From positions 1 through 28,404 of the forward strand of contig JBDKGV010000008.1 in NCBI GenBank assembly GCA_039798005.1: DNA of 28,404 nucleotides. The letters run 5' to 3'. Origin of the DNA: JBDKGV01 sp039798005 (lineage in GTDB: Bacteria; Fibrobacterota; Fibrobacteria; UBA5070). Position 1 is the stretch's first letter, and each line of letters opens with the position of its first letter. The position numbers and the translations under genes are program-made. The notes under the pieces were generated by a model that saw only the letters and a list, made by a program, of their open reading frames with translations, ran no database searches and was not told where the DNA came from. Positions 15,381-23,281 of the stretch are shown piece after piece.

Positions 15381-15399
15381 GATTTGACAAATTCCGTCA
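15381..15399. repeat. Short copy of the TGACAGATTCCGTCA motif
   Basis: GATTTGACAAATTCCGTCA runs from just after the terminator to the stop codon of the lipoprotein gene. Its core differs at one base from the TGACAGATTCCGTCA arm of the 1084-1123 hairpin, and it also starts with the GATTTGAC of the opposite arm, as if the middle of the palindrome had been deleted. Confidence 0.4.
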
Positions 15400-15804
15400 G
15401 TGGACGGCCGGGTCCGCCGCGATCGATGCACCGGCCTTCTCGAACGCTTGGGCGTTGGCTCCATTGCGGGCCGCGGTCTCCAGCACCCAGGCGTATTCCT
15501 TCCAGCCAAGGAGCCCGGCCTTCTTGGCCGCAGCATCGCGCGCCGCGTCGCGAGAGGCGAGATAGCGGGATGTCTCGCCGGAGTTCTTGCGGATCGAGTC
15601 CAGGAAGACGCTGTCCACCAGACGCACCAGGGAATCGGCCTGCTTCCACTGCGCCACGCGCTCCGGGGTGACCTTGCCATCGGCAGGAGGGGAGAATTCC
15701 TTGGGCTTTGGCGGCGGCGGGGCGACCGCGACCTCCTCCTTGTCCTTGCAGGCAGAGAGCATGAGCAGGGCCGAAATCGCCGTGAACGCCAGCGTCTTGC
15801 GCAT
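15397..15804 (-). CDS. Small predicted lipoprotein, family unknown
   Basis: GGAGGAAA lies 6 nt before the ATG at 15804, which gives a lipoprotein signal ending LLMLSAC; the frame to 15864 is longer but unsupported. The 135-residue protein then has a Pro/Lys/Glu linker (EVAVAPPPPKPKEF) and a helical domain (VTPERVAQWKQADSLVRLVD, SRYLASRDAARDAAAKKAGL, GWKEYAWVLETAARN). No family was recognised. It follows copA on the same strand after 61 nt and could be co-transcribed, although the gap contains a -10-like TAGATT overlapping the copA stop. Confidence 0.72.
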   Translation of the reverse strand: MRKTLAFTAISALLMLSACKDKEEVAVAPPPPKPKEFSPPADGKVTPERVAQWKQADSLVRLVDSVFLDSIRKNSGETSRYLASRDAARDAAAKKAGLLGWKEYAWVLETAARNGANAQAFEKAGASIAADPAVH

Positions 15805-15865
15805 TCCATTTCCTCCCGAAAACCATGAGGTCGAACCAGACCGGATCCTTGACATGCGTTTCAAT

Positions 15866-18076
15866 CTAATTGCCGGAAGGCCCGAGTCGAGCCCGCAACA
15901 GCGAGAGCGAGTGCAGAAGTACGCTGACGGAGGACAAGGACATGGCCAAGGCCGAGAGTCCAGGCGACAGTCGCAGGCCCCACGGACTCAGGATTCCGGC
16001 GGCCACGGGCAGGAGCAGGGCGTTGTATCCGAAGGCCCAGGCGAGGTTGCCAAGGAAGTAGCGCCGGGACTGCCGGCCGAGTTCCAGTGCGCGCACGACA
16101 AGCTGCGGATCACCCCCGACCAAGGTGAGGCGGGCCGCACCCATGGCGGTTGCCGTACCGCTTCCCACGGCGAGTCCGGCATCGGCGGCGGCCAAGGCGG
16201 GGGCGTCGTTCAGGCCATCGCCGACGAAGGCGACGCAATGGCCTTGGGACTGCAAGGTCTTGACTCGCTCGAGCTTTCCTTGAGGCAGGATGCGAGACTG
16301 AACGACCTCGATTCCGCAGGCCCGTGCCGCTTCCATGGCGGGTTCAGGGGCGTCGCCGGTAAGAAGCTCGACCCTCACGCCGCGGGCGTGCAGCGCGGCG
16401 ACCGCTTGGACGGCCGTGGAGCGCAGCGGATCGCGCAGTTCAAGAAGCGCGACAGGGGTGCCATCGACCTCCAAGGCCAGGATCGAGCCCGTCCGCCCCA
16501 GGAATGCGGATGCGGCATCAGGCAGTGCTCCGCCGGGAAAGATCCAGTCGGGGCGTCCGATCCGGACCTTCTGCCCCTGCACCATGGCTTGCGCTCCCCA
16601 GCCGGGGACGGCTTCGAACTCCTGGGCTTCAGGAGGGATCACCTTTCGCGTGCCGGCAGCGCGCAGGATGGCTCCTGCCAAGGGGTGTTCCGAGTCGCGC
16701 TCCACGGCGGTGGCCATGGCAAGCAGCGTCGTCTCGGACCAACCCGAAAGAGGGAGGATTTCCACCAGTTCGGGGCGCCCTTGGGTGAGGGTGCCGGTCT
16801 TGTCCAGGAGGACCACATCGACCTTGGCCAAGGAATCGAGGATGCCCGGTTCCCGCAGCAGGAGTCCTTCCTTGGCGCCGCGAGCCGCCGCCGCCGAGGC
16901 CACGGCGGGAATGGCAAGTCCCAAGGCGCATGGGCAGGCGGCGACAAGGATCGCCACCATGGCAAAGACCGCATCGCTCCAACGGGGTGACGCAGGCAGG
17001 AAGATCCAGCCCAAGGCCGAAAGGGCCGCGAAGGCAAGGACGGCAGGCACGAAGCGCCGGACGAACCGCTCGGCGAAGGCTTGCAAGTGGGGGCGGGAAC
17101 CTTGGGCGAACTGGACCATGCGGGCCAGCTCGGTCAGGGTGGAGTCCACGCCTCGGCGGGTGACCTCGATCTCCACGCTCCCGGTGCCGTTGAGCGTGCC
17201 GGCAGGCACATCGACACCCATCGCAAGCACGATGGGATCGGATTCCCCGGTGACAAGCGACAGGTCGGCGGTGCTTCGGCCTGAGCAGACCTTGCCGTCG
17301 GCGGGGATGCGCTCGCCAGGACGGATGCGCAGACGATCGCCCGGGAGCAGCAGCTCCGGCGCGCAGTCGATTTCGTTGCCATCGATGAGCCGGTGTGCCA
17401 CTTGGGCTTGGAATCGCGAGAGCTCGGAAAGGGCTTGGCGGGAATGATCCTTGACCTTCGCTTCAAGCCAGCGGCCCAACAGCAGGAAGCCCAACAGGAA
17501 AAGCACGGATTCGGCGTGGGACCCCGCCGGAAAGCCGTGGTCGCGCAGGAATTGCGGAAAGAGAATGGCCGCCGCAGACAGGGACAACGCCGAGGCGATG
17601 CCCAAGGCGGCAAGCGTATGCATGCCCAAGGCGCGACTGCGCAGCTCGCTCCATGCCTGGATCGGAACGGTGCGGCCAGGCCAAGCCACGGCGAGAACCG
17701 CTGCCAGGAAAATGGCCCAATCCAAGGGGCCGGCATGGTGTCCCATCGGATGGAATGCCATGGCCACCATCGAAATGGCACCGGCACCAAGACAAGTCAA
17801 CGAGGCCAGGAGTTGGTTCCGAACCTGTGCGCGATGCTGACTCGCCTGCTTGGTGGTGTCCCCTGCATTGCGCAGGATCGCCCCGTAGCCGGCGGCACGC
17901 ACCGCCTCCAAGGCGACTTCCGCAGAGCAACCATCCTCAAGGGAGACCACCGCGAGACCTTGGAGGAGATCCACTCCGGCCCGGGAGATCCCTTGGGTGC
18001 GGGCAAGTTTGCGTTCGACCCGGGAAGAGCATGCCGCGCAGGTCATGCCGGTCACATCAAGGACGATTTCCGACAT
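15866..18076 (-). CDS. copA: Copper-translocating P1B-type ATPase
   Basis: CopA pumps Cu(I) out of the cytoplasm at the cost of ATP. One N-terminal metal-binding domain carries GMTCAAC (C13, C16). The transport core has the actuator TGES (276-279), the membrane CPC (381-383), the phosphorylation motif DKTGT with Asp425, the P1B-type HP dipeptide (464-465) and GDGLND (619-624). The last membrane helices contain YNALLLPVAAG and MSLSSVSVLLHSL, matching the Cu(I) subgroup rather than the Zn/Cd or Ag-only branches. Length is 736 residues. It begins 1 nt after the copZ-like stop, so the two form an operon. An extra pair of histidines (HPMGHH, 109-114) lies in the loop after the first membrane helix. 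Confidence 0.95.
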   Translation of the reverse strand: MSEIVLDVTGMTCAACSSRVERKLARTQGISRAGVDLLQGLAVVSLEDGCSAEVALEAVRAAGYGAILRNAGDTTKQASQHRAQVRNQLLASLTCLGAGAISMVAMAFHPMGHHAGPLDWAIFLAAVLAVAWPGRTVPIQAWSELRSRALGMHTLAALGIASALSLSAAAILFPQFLRDHGFPAGSHAESVLFLLGFLLLGRWLEAKVKDHSRQALSELSRFQAQVAHRLIDGNEIDCAPELLLPGDRLRIRPGERIPADGKVCSGRSTADLSLVTGESDPIVLAMGVDVPAGTLNGTGSVEIEVTRRGVDSTLTELARMVQFAQGSRPHLQAFAERFVRRFVPAVLAFAALSALGWIFLPASPRWSDAVFAMVAILVAACPCALGLAIPAVASAAAARGAKEGLLLREPGILDSLAKVDVVLLDKTGTLTQGRPELVEILPLSGWSETTLLAMATAVERDSEHPLAGAILRAAGTRKVIPPEAQEFEAVPGWGAQAMVQGQKVRIGRPDWIFPGGALPDAASAFLGRTGSILALEVDGTPVALLELRDPLRSTAVQAVAALHARGVRVELLTGDAPEPAMEAARACGIEVVQSRILPQGKLERVKTLQSQGHCVAFVGDGLNDAPALAAADAGLAVGSGTATAMGAARLTLVGGDPQLVVRALELGRQSRRYFLGNLAWAFGYNALLLPVAAGILSPWGLRLSPGLSALAMSLSSVSVLLHSLSLLRARLGPSGN

Positions 18077-18077
18077 T

Positions 18078-18272
18078 TCAAGGAACGATCGAGTAGCCTT
18101 CGTCCTCGATCAGGGCGATCACCTCGGCGCGCGTGGCAGACTGCAATTCAAGCTGGACCTTGCCGATTTCCACGGACCCAAGCGTGAGTCCGGGCACGGC
18201 TTCCAAGGCCTTGCGGACGTGGCTCACGCAATTCTGGCAGCGCATGCCCTCGATCTTCAGTGTCAATTCCAT
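18078..18272 (-). CDS. copZ: CopZ-like copper chaperone (single HMA domain)
   Basis: This 64-residue protein is one heavy-metal-associated domain: a beta strand, MRCQNC with the metal-binding Cys12 and Cys15, the helix HVRKALEAVPG and the closing strand. Such proteins bind Cu(I) in the cytoplasm and deliver it to CopA. AAGGGAA precedes the ATG at 18272. The stop is 1 nt from the copA start, so CopZ and CopA would be made together. The usual copper sensor (CueR, CsoR or CopY type) is not nearby. The 74-nt leader toward the sulfatase gene carries a TAACTT -10 candidate but no operator I recognise. Confidence 0.9.
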   Translation of the reverse strand: MELTLKIEGMRCQNCVSHVRKALEAVPGLTLGSVEIGKVQLELQSATRAEVIALIEDEGYSIVP

Positions 18273-18346
18273 CAGGTTCCCTTTGTGCTTTCGGTGTTCA
18301 TGGAGAAGTTACCCAAAGCAAGTGGACGCAGCATGGTGCGAAAAGG

Positions 18347-20233
18347 TTACGGCTTGTTCTGCTGCTTCTCTTTGGCTTCGGTCGATTGAGTCAAGGCCTG
18401 GACGGATTTCCAGATGTTCCGGGTCATCCGTTCCCCTTCGATCCGGGCGATCCAGCGGCGCTTTTCCTGGGGGTCCATGGTGGGCCAAAGGTCGTGGTCC
18501 TGCAGCGAATCCTTGGTGACATCGAAGAAGCGCACCCCTTCAAGGGTCGTGAAGACGAGGCGACGGTTGCCTTGGACAAGACCGAATCCTTCCCGGTTGC
18601 TGGTGTGGATGTCGTTGGCGGACAGGGTCATGATTTCGCGCAGGCTGTCGACCGGCGTGACCAGCGGGGTTCCCTTCCAGATCTTGAACAGGCTGTCATT
18701 GCGGACGTCGGGCTTCAGTCCAAGGACCTGGGCCAAGGTCGGTGCGATGTCGAGGTTCTGGACGTTGCGGGTGCGGTTGGTCCTCAACGCCTGAAGCGCG
18801 GCCTTGCGTCCCTCGTTCCAGTGGTCCGGGGCGTGGACCACGAACGGGATGCGTGTGATCTCGTCGTAGTAGTTGTAGATGCGCATCGGGCGATGGCGGA
18901 TGGATTCGATCTCCCCGTGGTCACCCGTCATGATCACCAAGGCGTTCTTCAGGCGGCCGCTGGCTTCCAGCGCGGAAAGGAGCGTGTCGGTGGCCACATC
19001 CAGGATGCGCAGGGCCTTGAACCAGCGACCAGGTTGCTTCACGGAATCGGTCGAGACGAATTCGCTCTTCTCTTGGAACGGGCCGTGCAGGGAATTCGAA
19101 TTCCACACCAGGAACAAGGGCTTTTCGCTCGGGGTGGACTGGATGATCCGCGCCGCCTTGCGGGCGGAGACCATGTCATCGACGCCGGCATCGTTGGCCG
19201 CCGGGGCGCCGAGGTTCTCCATCGACCATTTTTCGTCGATTCCCGAAGGGAAGAAGAAGCCGTCCATGTTCTGCCACTTCAGGCGTTGGGATGTGACGAA
19301 GGCGGTCCGGAAGCCGCGCGCCCGGGCGATGTCCCAAGGGAAAGGGAATGCGTGCAGGCGATCCCAGCCTTCATCGGTGCGGCAGCCTGTGAAGATGGAA
19401 GGGACGCTGACGTCGGTGGCGGTGGCGTTGGTGAAGGCCTTGGGAAAGGTGATCCATCCGCTGTCGGCTTCCAGCCGCCGACGCAGCAGGGGCAGACCGT
19501 CGGGCGTGTTGTCCACGAATGCGGCACCCGTGGTTCCCCAGGATTCGTTCACGATGACCACGATCGTGCGCGTCCAAGGCTCCTCAGCGTCCTTGATGGA
19601 GGGCAAGGCGCGGACCTTGGCTTGCAGATGGACGCGCTTCATGCCCAGTTTCACGGCCTGCCGAACGGCGCAGAGACTGGATGCATCGGGCGGCAAGGCG
19701 CGGGAATCGCCCCCCAAGCTCCATACGCCCGCGATCCAGGCAAGGCACATCATCACAAGGGGGATGGTCCGCAGGCGCTGCCCGCGCGGCATTGACCTCG
19801 GGATGAGAAGAAGTCCCATGACCAGGTTGCCGGAGAGGAATCCGGCCACGGAAAGGGGGGTGGTGAAAGTTGCGAGATAATCCAGAAGGTAAGGCGGCTC
19901 GGAGAGGACGAAAAGCAGTCCGGTGCCGGTGATGTATTCGCCGAAGAATCGGTAGAGATAGCCGCTTCCGACAAGGAAGCAGGTCCAAAGCAGGCAAACG
20001 GGTGCGGCCACGATCAGGCGGGTGCGCAAGGATGCGATGCGGCCGAGGAATTCCAGGATCAGGCGGGCCGTCAGCCACGAAAGACCGACGCCAAGGAGAT
20101 AGGGACCCCAGACGAAGGTCGTGTTGTCATGTCCGGGATAAATCCTGCGGATGAGGAGATCAAAGAGGATCCAGAACGCTGTCCAGAGGGTTGCGCGCAT
20201 GCCAAGACCGATGGGGCTCCAACGAAAATCCAT
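18347..20233 (-). CDS. Membrane-anchored sulfatase-fold transferase (phosphoethanolamine / LTA synthase type)
   Basis: Five hydrophobic segments (about residues 15-30, 43-63, 72-95, 100-145, 157-174) precede a large extracytoplasmic alkaline-phosphatase-fold domain. Metal ligands are Glu230 in VIVNESWG and Asp438/His439 in TGDHGE. The nucleophile is probably Thr273 in TATDVSVPSIF, which lines up with the TATAYSVPCMF of phosphoethanolamine transferases such as MCR/EptA. His383 in SLHGPF also fits. These enzymes move a phosphoethanolamine or phosphoglycerol head group from a lipid to lipid A, glycans or LTA. The acceptor is unknown. The frame runs to 20311, but ATG 20233 (628 residues) is chosen because TACATT lies 7 nt before it and the hydrophobic segment then follows at once. 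Confidence 0.87.
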   Translation of the reverse strand: MDFRWSPIGLGMRATLWTAFWILFDLLIRRIYPGHDNTTFVWGPYLLGVGLSWLTARLILEFLGRIASLRTRLIVAAPVCLLWTCFLVGSGYLYRFFGEYITGTGLLFVLSEPPYLLDYLATFTTPLSVAGFLSGNLVMGLLLIPRSMPRGQRLRTIPLVMMCLAWIAGVWSLGGDSRALPPDASSLCAVRQAVKLGMKRVHLQAKVRALPSIKDAEEPWTRTIVVIVNESWGTTGAAFVDNTPDGLPLLRRRLEADSGWITFPKAFTNATATDVSVPSIFTGCRTDEGWDRLHAFPFPWDIARARGFRTAFVTSQRLKWQNMDGFFFPSGIDEKWSMENLGAPAANDAGVDDMVSARKAARIIQSTPSEKPLFLVWNSNSLHGPFQEKSEFVSTDSVKQPGRWFKALRILDVATDTLLSALEASGRLKNALVIMTGDHGEIESIRHRPMRIYNYYDEITRIPFVVHAPDHWNEGRKAALQALRTNRTRNVQNLDIAPTLAQVLGLKPDVRNDSLFKIWKGTPLVTPVDSLREIMTLSANDIHTSNREGFGLVQGNRRLVFTTLEGVRFFDVTKDSLQDHDLWPTMDPQEKRRWIARIEGERMTRNIWKSVQALTQSTEAKEKQQNKP

Positions 20234-20240
20234 GGGTCGC

Positions 20241-20297
20241 AATGTAGACCCGAAACTCCTGATTTCCCATGGATTCCATGGGCGTGGATTGTACCTT
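20241..20297. promoter_or_regulatory. Divergent promoter region with a 17-bp palindrome
   Basis: On the minus strand TACATT (20246-20241) lies 7 nt before the sulfatase ATG. On the plus strand TACCTT (20292-20297) could drive the MFS gene. Between them CCCATGG-ATT-CCATGGG (20266-20282) is a perfect 7-bp inverted repeat that covers the -35 zones of both, and another TCCATGGG sits at 20229-20236 across the sulfatase start codon. A bound repressor could silence both genes. Confidence 0.42.
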
Positions 20298-20328
20298 GTG
20301 GCCGCTGCCATCTTTGGAAGGGACTCTC

Positions 20329-21684
20329 ATGGAACGCAAACTCTTGACCACGCTTTTCCTGGGAGTCTTCCTCGGAGCGCTGGACATTGCGGTCCTTGGT
20401 CCAGCCTTGCCGGCCATCCGGGCGGAGTTCGGCGTGTCCCAGCGGTCCTTGGCTTGGCTTCTCAACGCCTATGTGCTTGCGAATCTGGTGGGCACCCCGC
20501 TGCTTGCCAAGCTTTCGGACCGTCTTGGACGGCGTTCCGTGTACTTGGCCTGCGTGAGTCTTTTCGCCTTGGGTTCGCTCTGGGCGATCCTTTCGCCGTC
20601 ATGGGGGCAGCTGATCGCGGCCCGGGTGGTGCAAGGGTTCGGGGCGGGCGGCATTTTCCCGATCGCCTCGGCCACCATCGGTGACGTGATTCCCATGGAA
20701 CGTCGCGGTCGCGCCATGGGGATGATCGGAGCCATGTTCGGCATCGCCTTTCTCGTCGGGCCGATCGTGGGAGGCCTTTGCCTCATGCTTTCGTGGCATT
20801 GGATCTTTCTTTTGAACCTGCCGCTTTCGGGGCTGGTGCTCTGGCAGGCCATGCGGCACATTCCGGACAACCGCAAGCCGGAGCGCAAACCGTTCGATTT
20901 TCCGGGCATGGCCCTTCTGGCCGTTTCGCTGCTGGCCCTTGCCAGCAGCCTCAACCTGGTCGACACCCATTCTCTCGTGGCCAGTCTCACAAGCGCCCCC
21001 GTCCTGCCTCTTTTGGTGGTGACTTTCGTTGCAAGCGGCCTGTTCTTTTGGGTCGAAACCAAGGCGCAGGATCCCATCATCCATCCGGAGCTCCTGCGGA
21101 TCTCCGGCATCCGGGTGTGCATGGGGCTTGGGCTGGCGATCGGCCTGGTCCAAGTGGCGGGCACGACCTTCTTCCCGTCGTTTGCGGCGGCGGCGTTTCA
21201 GGTCGCACCGGCTCAGGCAAGCTTCATGCTCATTCCACTGGTGCTGGGCATCACCGTCGGCTCGCCCACGGTGGGACGGATCCTGGACAAGACGGGGCCG
21301 CGGCCCTTGGTCATCATGGGCGTGGCGGTGCTGGTGGCCTGCTTTGCCGTGCTGGCGCTGGTTCCGCCGTCATTGCCGGTCTTCTATGCCGCAAGCGCCC
21401 TGCTTGGCCTGTTCATGTCCACCCTTCAAGGTCCGGTGCGCTATGCCTGCCTGCATGCCGCCCCTCCTGCCGAGCGGGCGGCGGCCCAGTCCCTGGTGAC
21501 GATGAACACCTCCATCGGAAGCATTGCGGCGGCGGCGGCCATGGGCGCCATCACGGCGGGGAACCCCGGCCTTTCTGGCTTCTCGCAGGCATACCTCGCG
21601 ACCGCGGCCGGACTCCTGCTCGCGTTTGTCGTCGCGTTTTTCCTGCCGACCAAGGTCAAGCCCGCGCCCCTGGCCGAGGGGTGA
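20329..21684 (+). CDS. MFS drug-efflux-type transporter (DHA2 / EmrB-QacA-like)
   Basis: GGAAGGGA lies 5 nt before the ATG at 20329, which gives MERKLLTTLFLGVFLGALDI, a typical first helix with the family D1 motif (GALDIAVLGPALPAI). Other hallmarks are LAWLLNAYVL, the loop 2-3 motif A (LAKLSDRLGRRSVYL), RVVQGFGAGGIFPIA (motif B) and the motif C-like GIAFLVGPIVGG. Its 451 residues hold about 13-14 hydrophobic segments, so DHA2 (14 TM) is more likely than DHA1. Such proteins export drugs or metabolites by proton antiport; the substrate is unknown. It is divergent from the sulfatase-fold enzyme and shares its control region, so the two may serve one envelope or resistance response. Confidence 0.9.
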   Translation: MERKLLTTLFLGVFLGALDIAVLGPALPAIRAEFGVSQRSLAWLLNAYVLANLVGTPLLAKLSDRLGRRSVYLACVSLFALGSLWAILSPSWGQLIAARVVQGFGAGGIFPIASATIGDVIPMERRGRAMGMIGAMFGIAFLVGPIVGGLCLMLSWHWIFLLNLPLSGLVLWQAMRHIPDNRKPERKPFDFPGMALLAVSLLALASSLNLVDTHSLVASLTSAPVLPLLVVTFVASGLFFWVETKAQDPIIHPELLRISGIRVCMGLGLAIGLVQVAGTTFFPSFAAAAFQVAPAQASFMLIPLVLGITVGSPTVGRILDKTGPRPLVIMGVAVLVACFAVLALVPPSLPVFYAASALLGLFMSTLQGPVRYACLHAAPPAERAAAQSLVTMNTSIGSIAAAAAMGAITAGNPGLSGFSQAYLATAAGLLLAFVVAFFLPTKVKPAPLAEG

Positions 21685-21685
21685 T

Positions 21686-21817
21686 TCCGAACTTCGGAGC
21701 CAAGCCTTCCCAAGGCTTGAAGCTCTTCGGGTCTGATTCCTCGACGCTTGCTTCGTAGACCCGAAATCGCTGGCCAAAGAAACATCTCGCAGCGTGCTGC
21801 GGGGTGGTCTATTGGCC
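21686..21817. repeat. Hairpin-rich region between convergent genes
   Basis: Several inverted repeats follow one another: TCCGA/TCGGA (21686-21698), AAGCCTT/AAGGCTT (21702-21718), TTCGGGTCT/AGACCCGAA (21726-21734 with 21757-21765) and GGCCAA/TTGGCC (21772-21777 with 21812-21817), the last enclosing CGCAG/CTGCG (21788-21801). The minus strand of the third contains ACGAAGCAAG, close to the loop of one hairpin at 3309-3331. No T-tract terminator is obvious. GTAGACCCGAAA recurs at 20244 and 21755. Confidence 0.5.
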
Positions 21818-21836
21818 TTGTCGAGCCCGCGACCTG

Positions 21837-22310
21837 CTACTGGTAAAGAAAGGCCATCGAGCGATCGGGAGGACCTTCGATCGGGTCCCCGTCGCGGTCG
21901 AACCAAAGCTCCTTGGGAACCGCCTCCGGGTCCTCGGCAGGGGCGATGCCCAGCAATTCGTCCTCGGTGAAGGCGTTGGTGTGGAAATCCTTGGGCAGGT
22001 TCTCCTTGTGCTCCTTGCGCATCAGGTGGACCCACCAGAGCGTGCCTGCGGTCCGCAGGGCATGGAAGCGAGGAAAGACGCGCTGGATGTCCTGCGTGGC
22101 CTCGGGGGTCTGGAGCTGGACGATGAGGTTTTTCATCACCGAGTCCAGACGCTCGCGCTCGAAATGGACGGGCAGCGGCAGATGCATCAGCACGATGCCG
22201 TCCACGAAATAGTCCTCGGCGTCGTACTGGGATTCCGCGTTGCGGTAGTGCTCGACGCAAAGCACGTAATCAAGCAGCGTCTCTTCCTGTGATCGTCCTT
22301 CTGGCATCAT
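21837..22310 (-). CDS. Conserved-looking soluble protein, function unknown
   Basis: The 157-residue protein is acidic and has no signal peptide or membrane segment. It can begin at ATG 22310 or 22307; no Shine-Dalgarno sequence is seen. Visible elements are an alpha/beta N-terminal half (DYFVDGIVLMHLPLPVHFE), then FPRFHALRTAGTLWWVHLMR, and an acidic tail ending DGDPIEGPPDRSMAFLYQ. I do not recognise the family. Steady use of G/C at third codon positions and the clean convergent arrangement with the MFS gene support it as real. Confidence 0.65.
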   Translation of the reverse strand: MMPEGRSQEETLLDYVLCVEHYRNAESQYDAEDYFVDGIVLMHLPLPVHFERERLDSVMKNLIVQLQTPEATQDIQRVFPRFHALRTAGTLWWVHLMRKEHKENLPKDFHTNAFTEDELLGIAPAEDPEAVPKELWFDRDGDPIEGPPDRSMAFLYQ

Positions 22311-22438
22311 TGACCGGAAAGATGGAAAAGCCTCGCCGAACTTGTGGGGATGAATGGGCGGGGATGCAAAAAAACGCTAACATGTGGACTGGGATGGTGT
22401 CTTCGGGATTTCGTGCGAAATCGAGAGTCGAGGATTGC

Positions 22439-23215
22439 ATGAAGATCGGTCAATGCGGGATGTGGGCAGCGCTTGGGGCTTTGAGCCTTGGTCTGGGAGG
22501 ATGCTTCAGCGAGAAGAAGATCCTGGCCGGGGGCGGTGTGGAATACCGGCCCGCCTTGCTTGTGCCCGTCTTTCCGCTCTCACGCGAAGCCAAGGGCCGG
22601 GTGTCCGTGGTGGCCGGAAAGGCGACCATGGATGTCAATCCGGTCGTTCTGGACAATGGCGGGATCATCACCCAGCGTGTCGATGATTCCGTGCGTTTCC
22701 TCTTCGATGGAATGCTGGGGCTCAATGAGGCCTGGGCGCTTCGGGTATCGATGCAATCCGATGTCTACGGGCTGCTGGCTTCGTGGCACAAGGCCGGCGA
22801 ATACGTCGATGCGGAGGTCCACTTCGGATTCCATGTCTCACAGATGGCCGTGACCCGGGTCGATTCCGTCTATCCCAACACCTTCGACCTGTTGAGCAAT
22901 CCCCGGACGGATACCACGGATGGGCAGGCGCGCGGTGTGGCCCCTGAGCTCGGGACCACTCTCGTGCTGCTTCCGGCAGGATTGGTTCGCCCTTGGCTTT
23001 CCTGGTCGGTGACCACCTTGGCCGATCCCGGCTTGGAAAGCGATGCCCAGGCCGCGATTCCTTTGGGAGGATTCATCCATTCGTTCTCCGCAGGGCTGGT
23101 CGCAAGCGCGGCGACAGGGCCGATCGCCTGGGGCGGAGCCGGCGTTGCCGGATCCAATGCCCGCCGCATCCACTGGGGCTGGAACGCCTACGGGGGCGTC
23201 GGCTGGGAGTTCTGA
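22439..23215 (+). CDS. Predicted lipoprotein with beta-rich domain, family unknown
   Basis: The ATG at 22439 gives a lipoprotein signal (MWAALGALSLGLGGC, lipobox LGGC); a short GAGG lies 6 nt upstream. The frame extends to 22289, and ATG 22394 is also in frame, but the signal peptide argues for 22439. The 258-residue protein looks beta-rich (GRVSVVAGKATMDVNPVVLD, DDSVRFLFDGMLGLNEAWAL, AEVHFGFHVSQMAVTRVD) and Gly-rich near the end (GGAGVAG, YGGVGWEF). It ends in a terminal Phe, a feature of outer-membrane beta-barrels, so a small barrel or barrel-associated lipoprotein is possible. TAACAT at 22378-22383 is a -10 candidate. Confidence 0.7.
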   Translation: MKIGQCGMWAALGALSLGLGGCFSEKKILAGGGVEYRPALLVPVFPLSREAKGRVSVVAGKATMDVNPVVLDNGGIITQRVDDSVRFLFDGMLGLNEAWALRVSMQSDVYGLLASWHKAGEYVDAEVHFGFHVSQMAVTRVDSVYPNTFDLLSNPRTDTTDGQARGVAPELGTTLVLLPAGLVRPWLSWSVTTLADPGLESDAQAAIPLGGFIHSFSAGLVASAATGPIAWGGAGVAGSNARRIHWGWNAYGGVGWEF

Positions 23216-23228
23216 ACCGCGGTGATGG

Positions 23229-23234
23229 TATCTT
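23229..23234 (+). promoter_or_regulatory. Possible -10 of thiG
   Basis: TGGTATCTT fits an extended -10 and would give a leader of about 40 nt carrying AAGGAA before the thiG ATG. The 66-nt gap has no THI-box or any fold resembling a TPP riboswitch. Confidence 0.3.
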
Positions 23235-23281
23235 GTCTTCTTGAAGAACGCCTCAGTTCAAGCTCAAGAAGGAATCCAGCA

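Noticed and set aside
15587..16990. A 467-codon plus-strand frame opposite copA
   Set aside because: It is antisense to all the catalytic motifs of CopA and contains no motif of its own.
18260..19795. A 511-codon plus-strand frame opposite the sulfatase-fold gene
   Set aside because: It is antisense to an enzyme with intact active-site motifs, and the translation is Gly/Arg/Asp-rich without recognisable features.
20234..20311. Upstream extension of the sulfatase-fold gene to 20311
   Set aside because: The extra 26 residues are not hydrophobic, overlap the palindrome and promoter signals, and lack a ribosome-binding site.
23216..23281. TPP riboswitch before thiG
   Set aside because: Only 66 nt are available and no THI-box core could be found.
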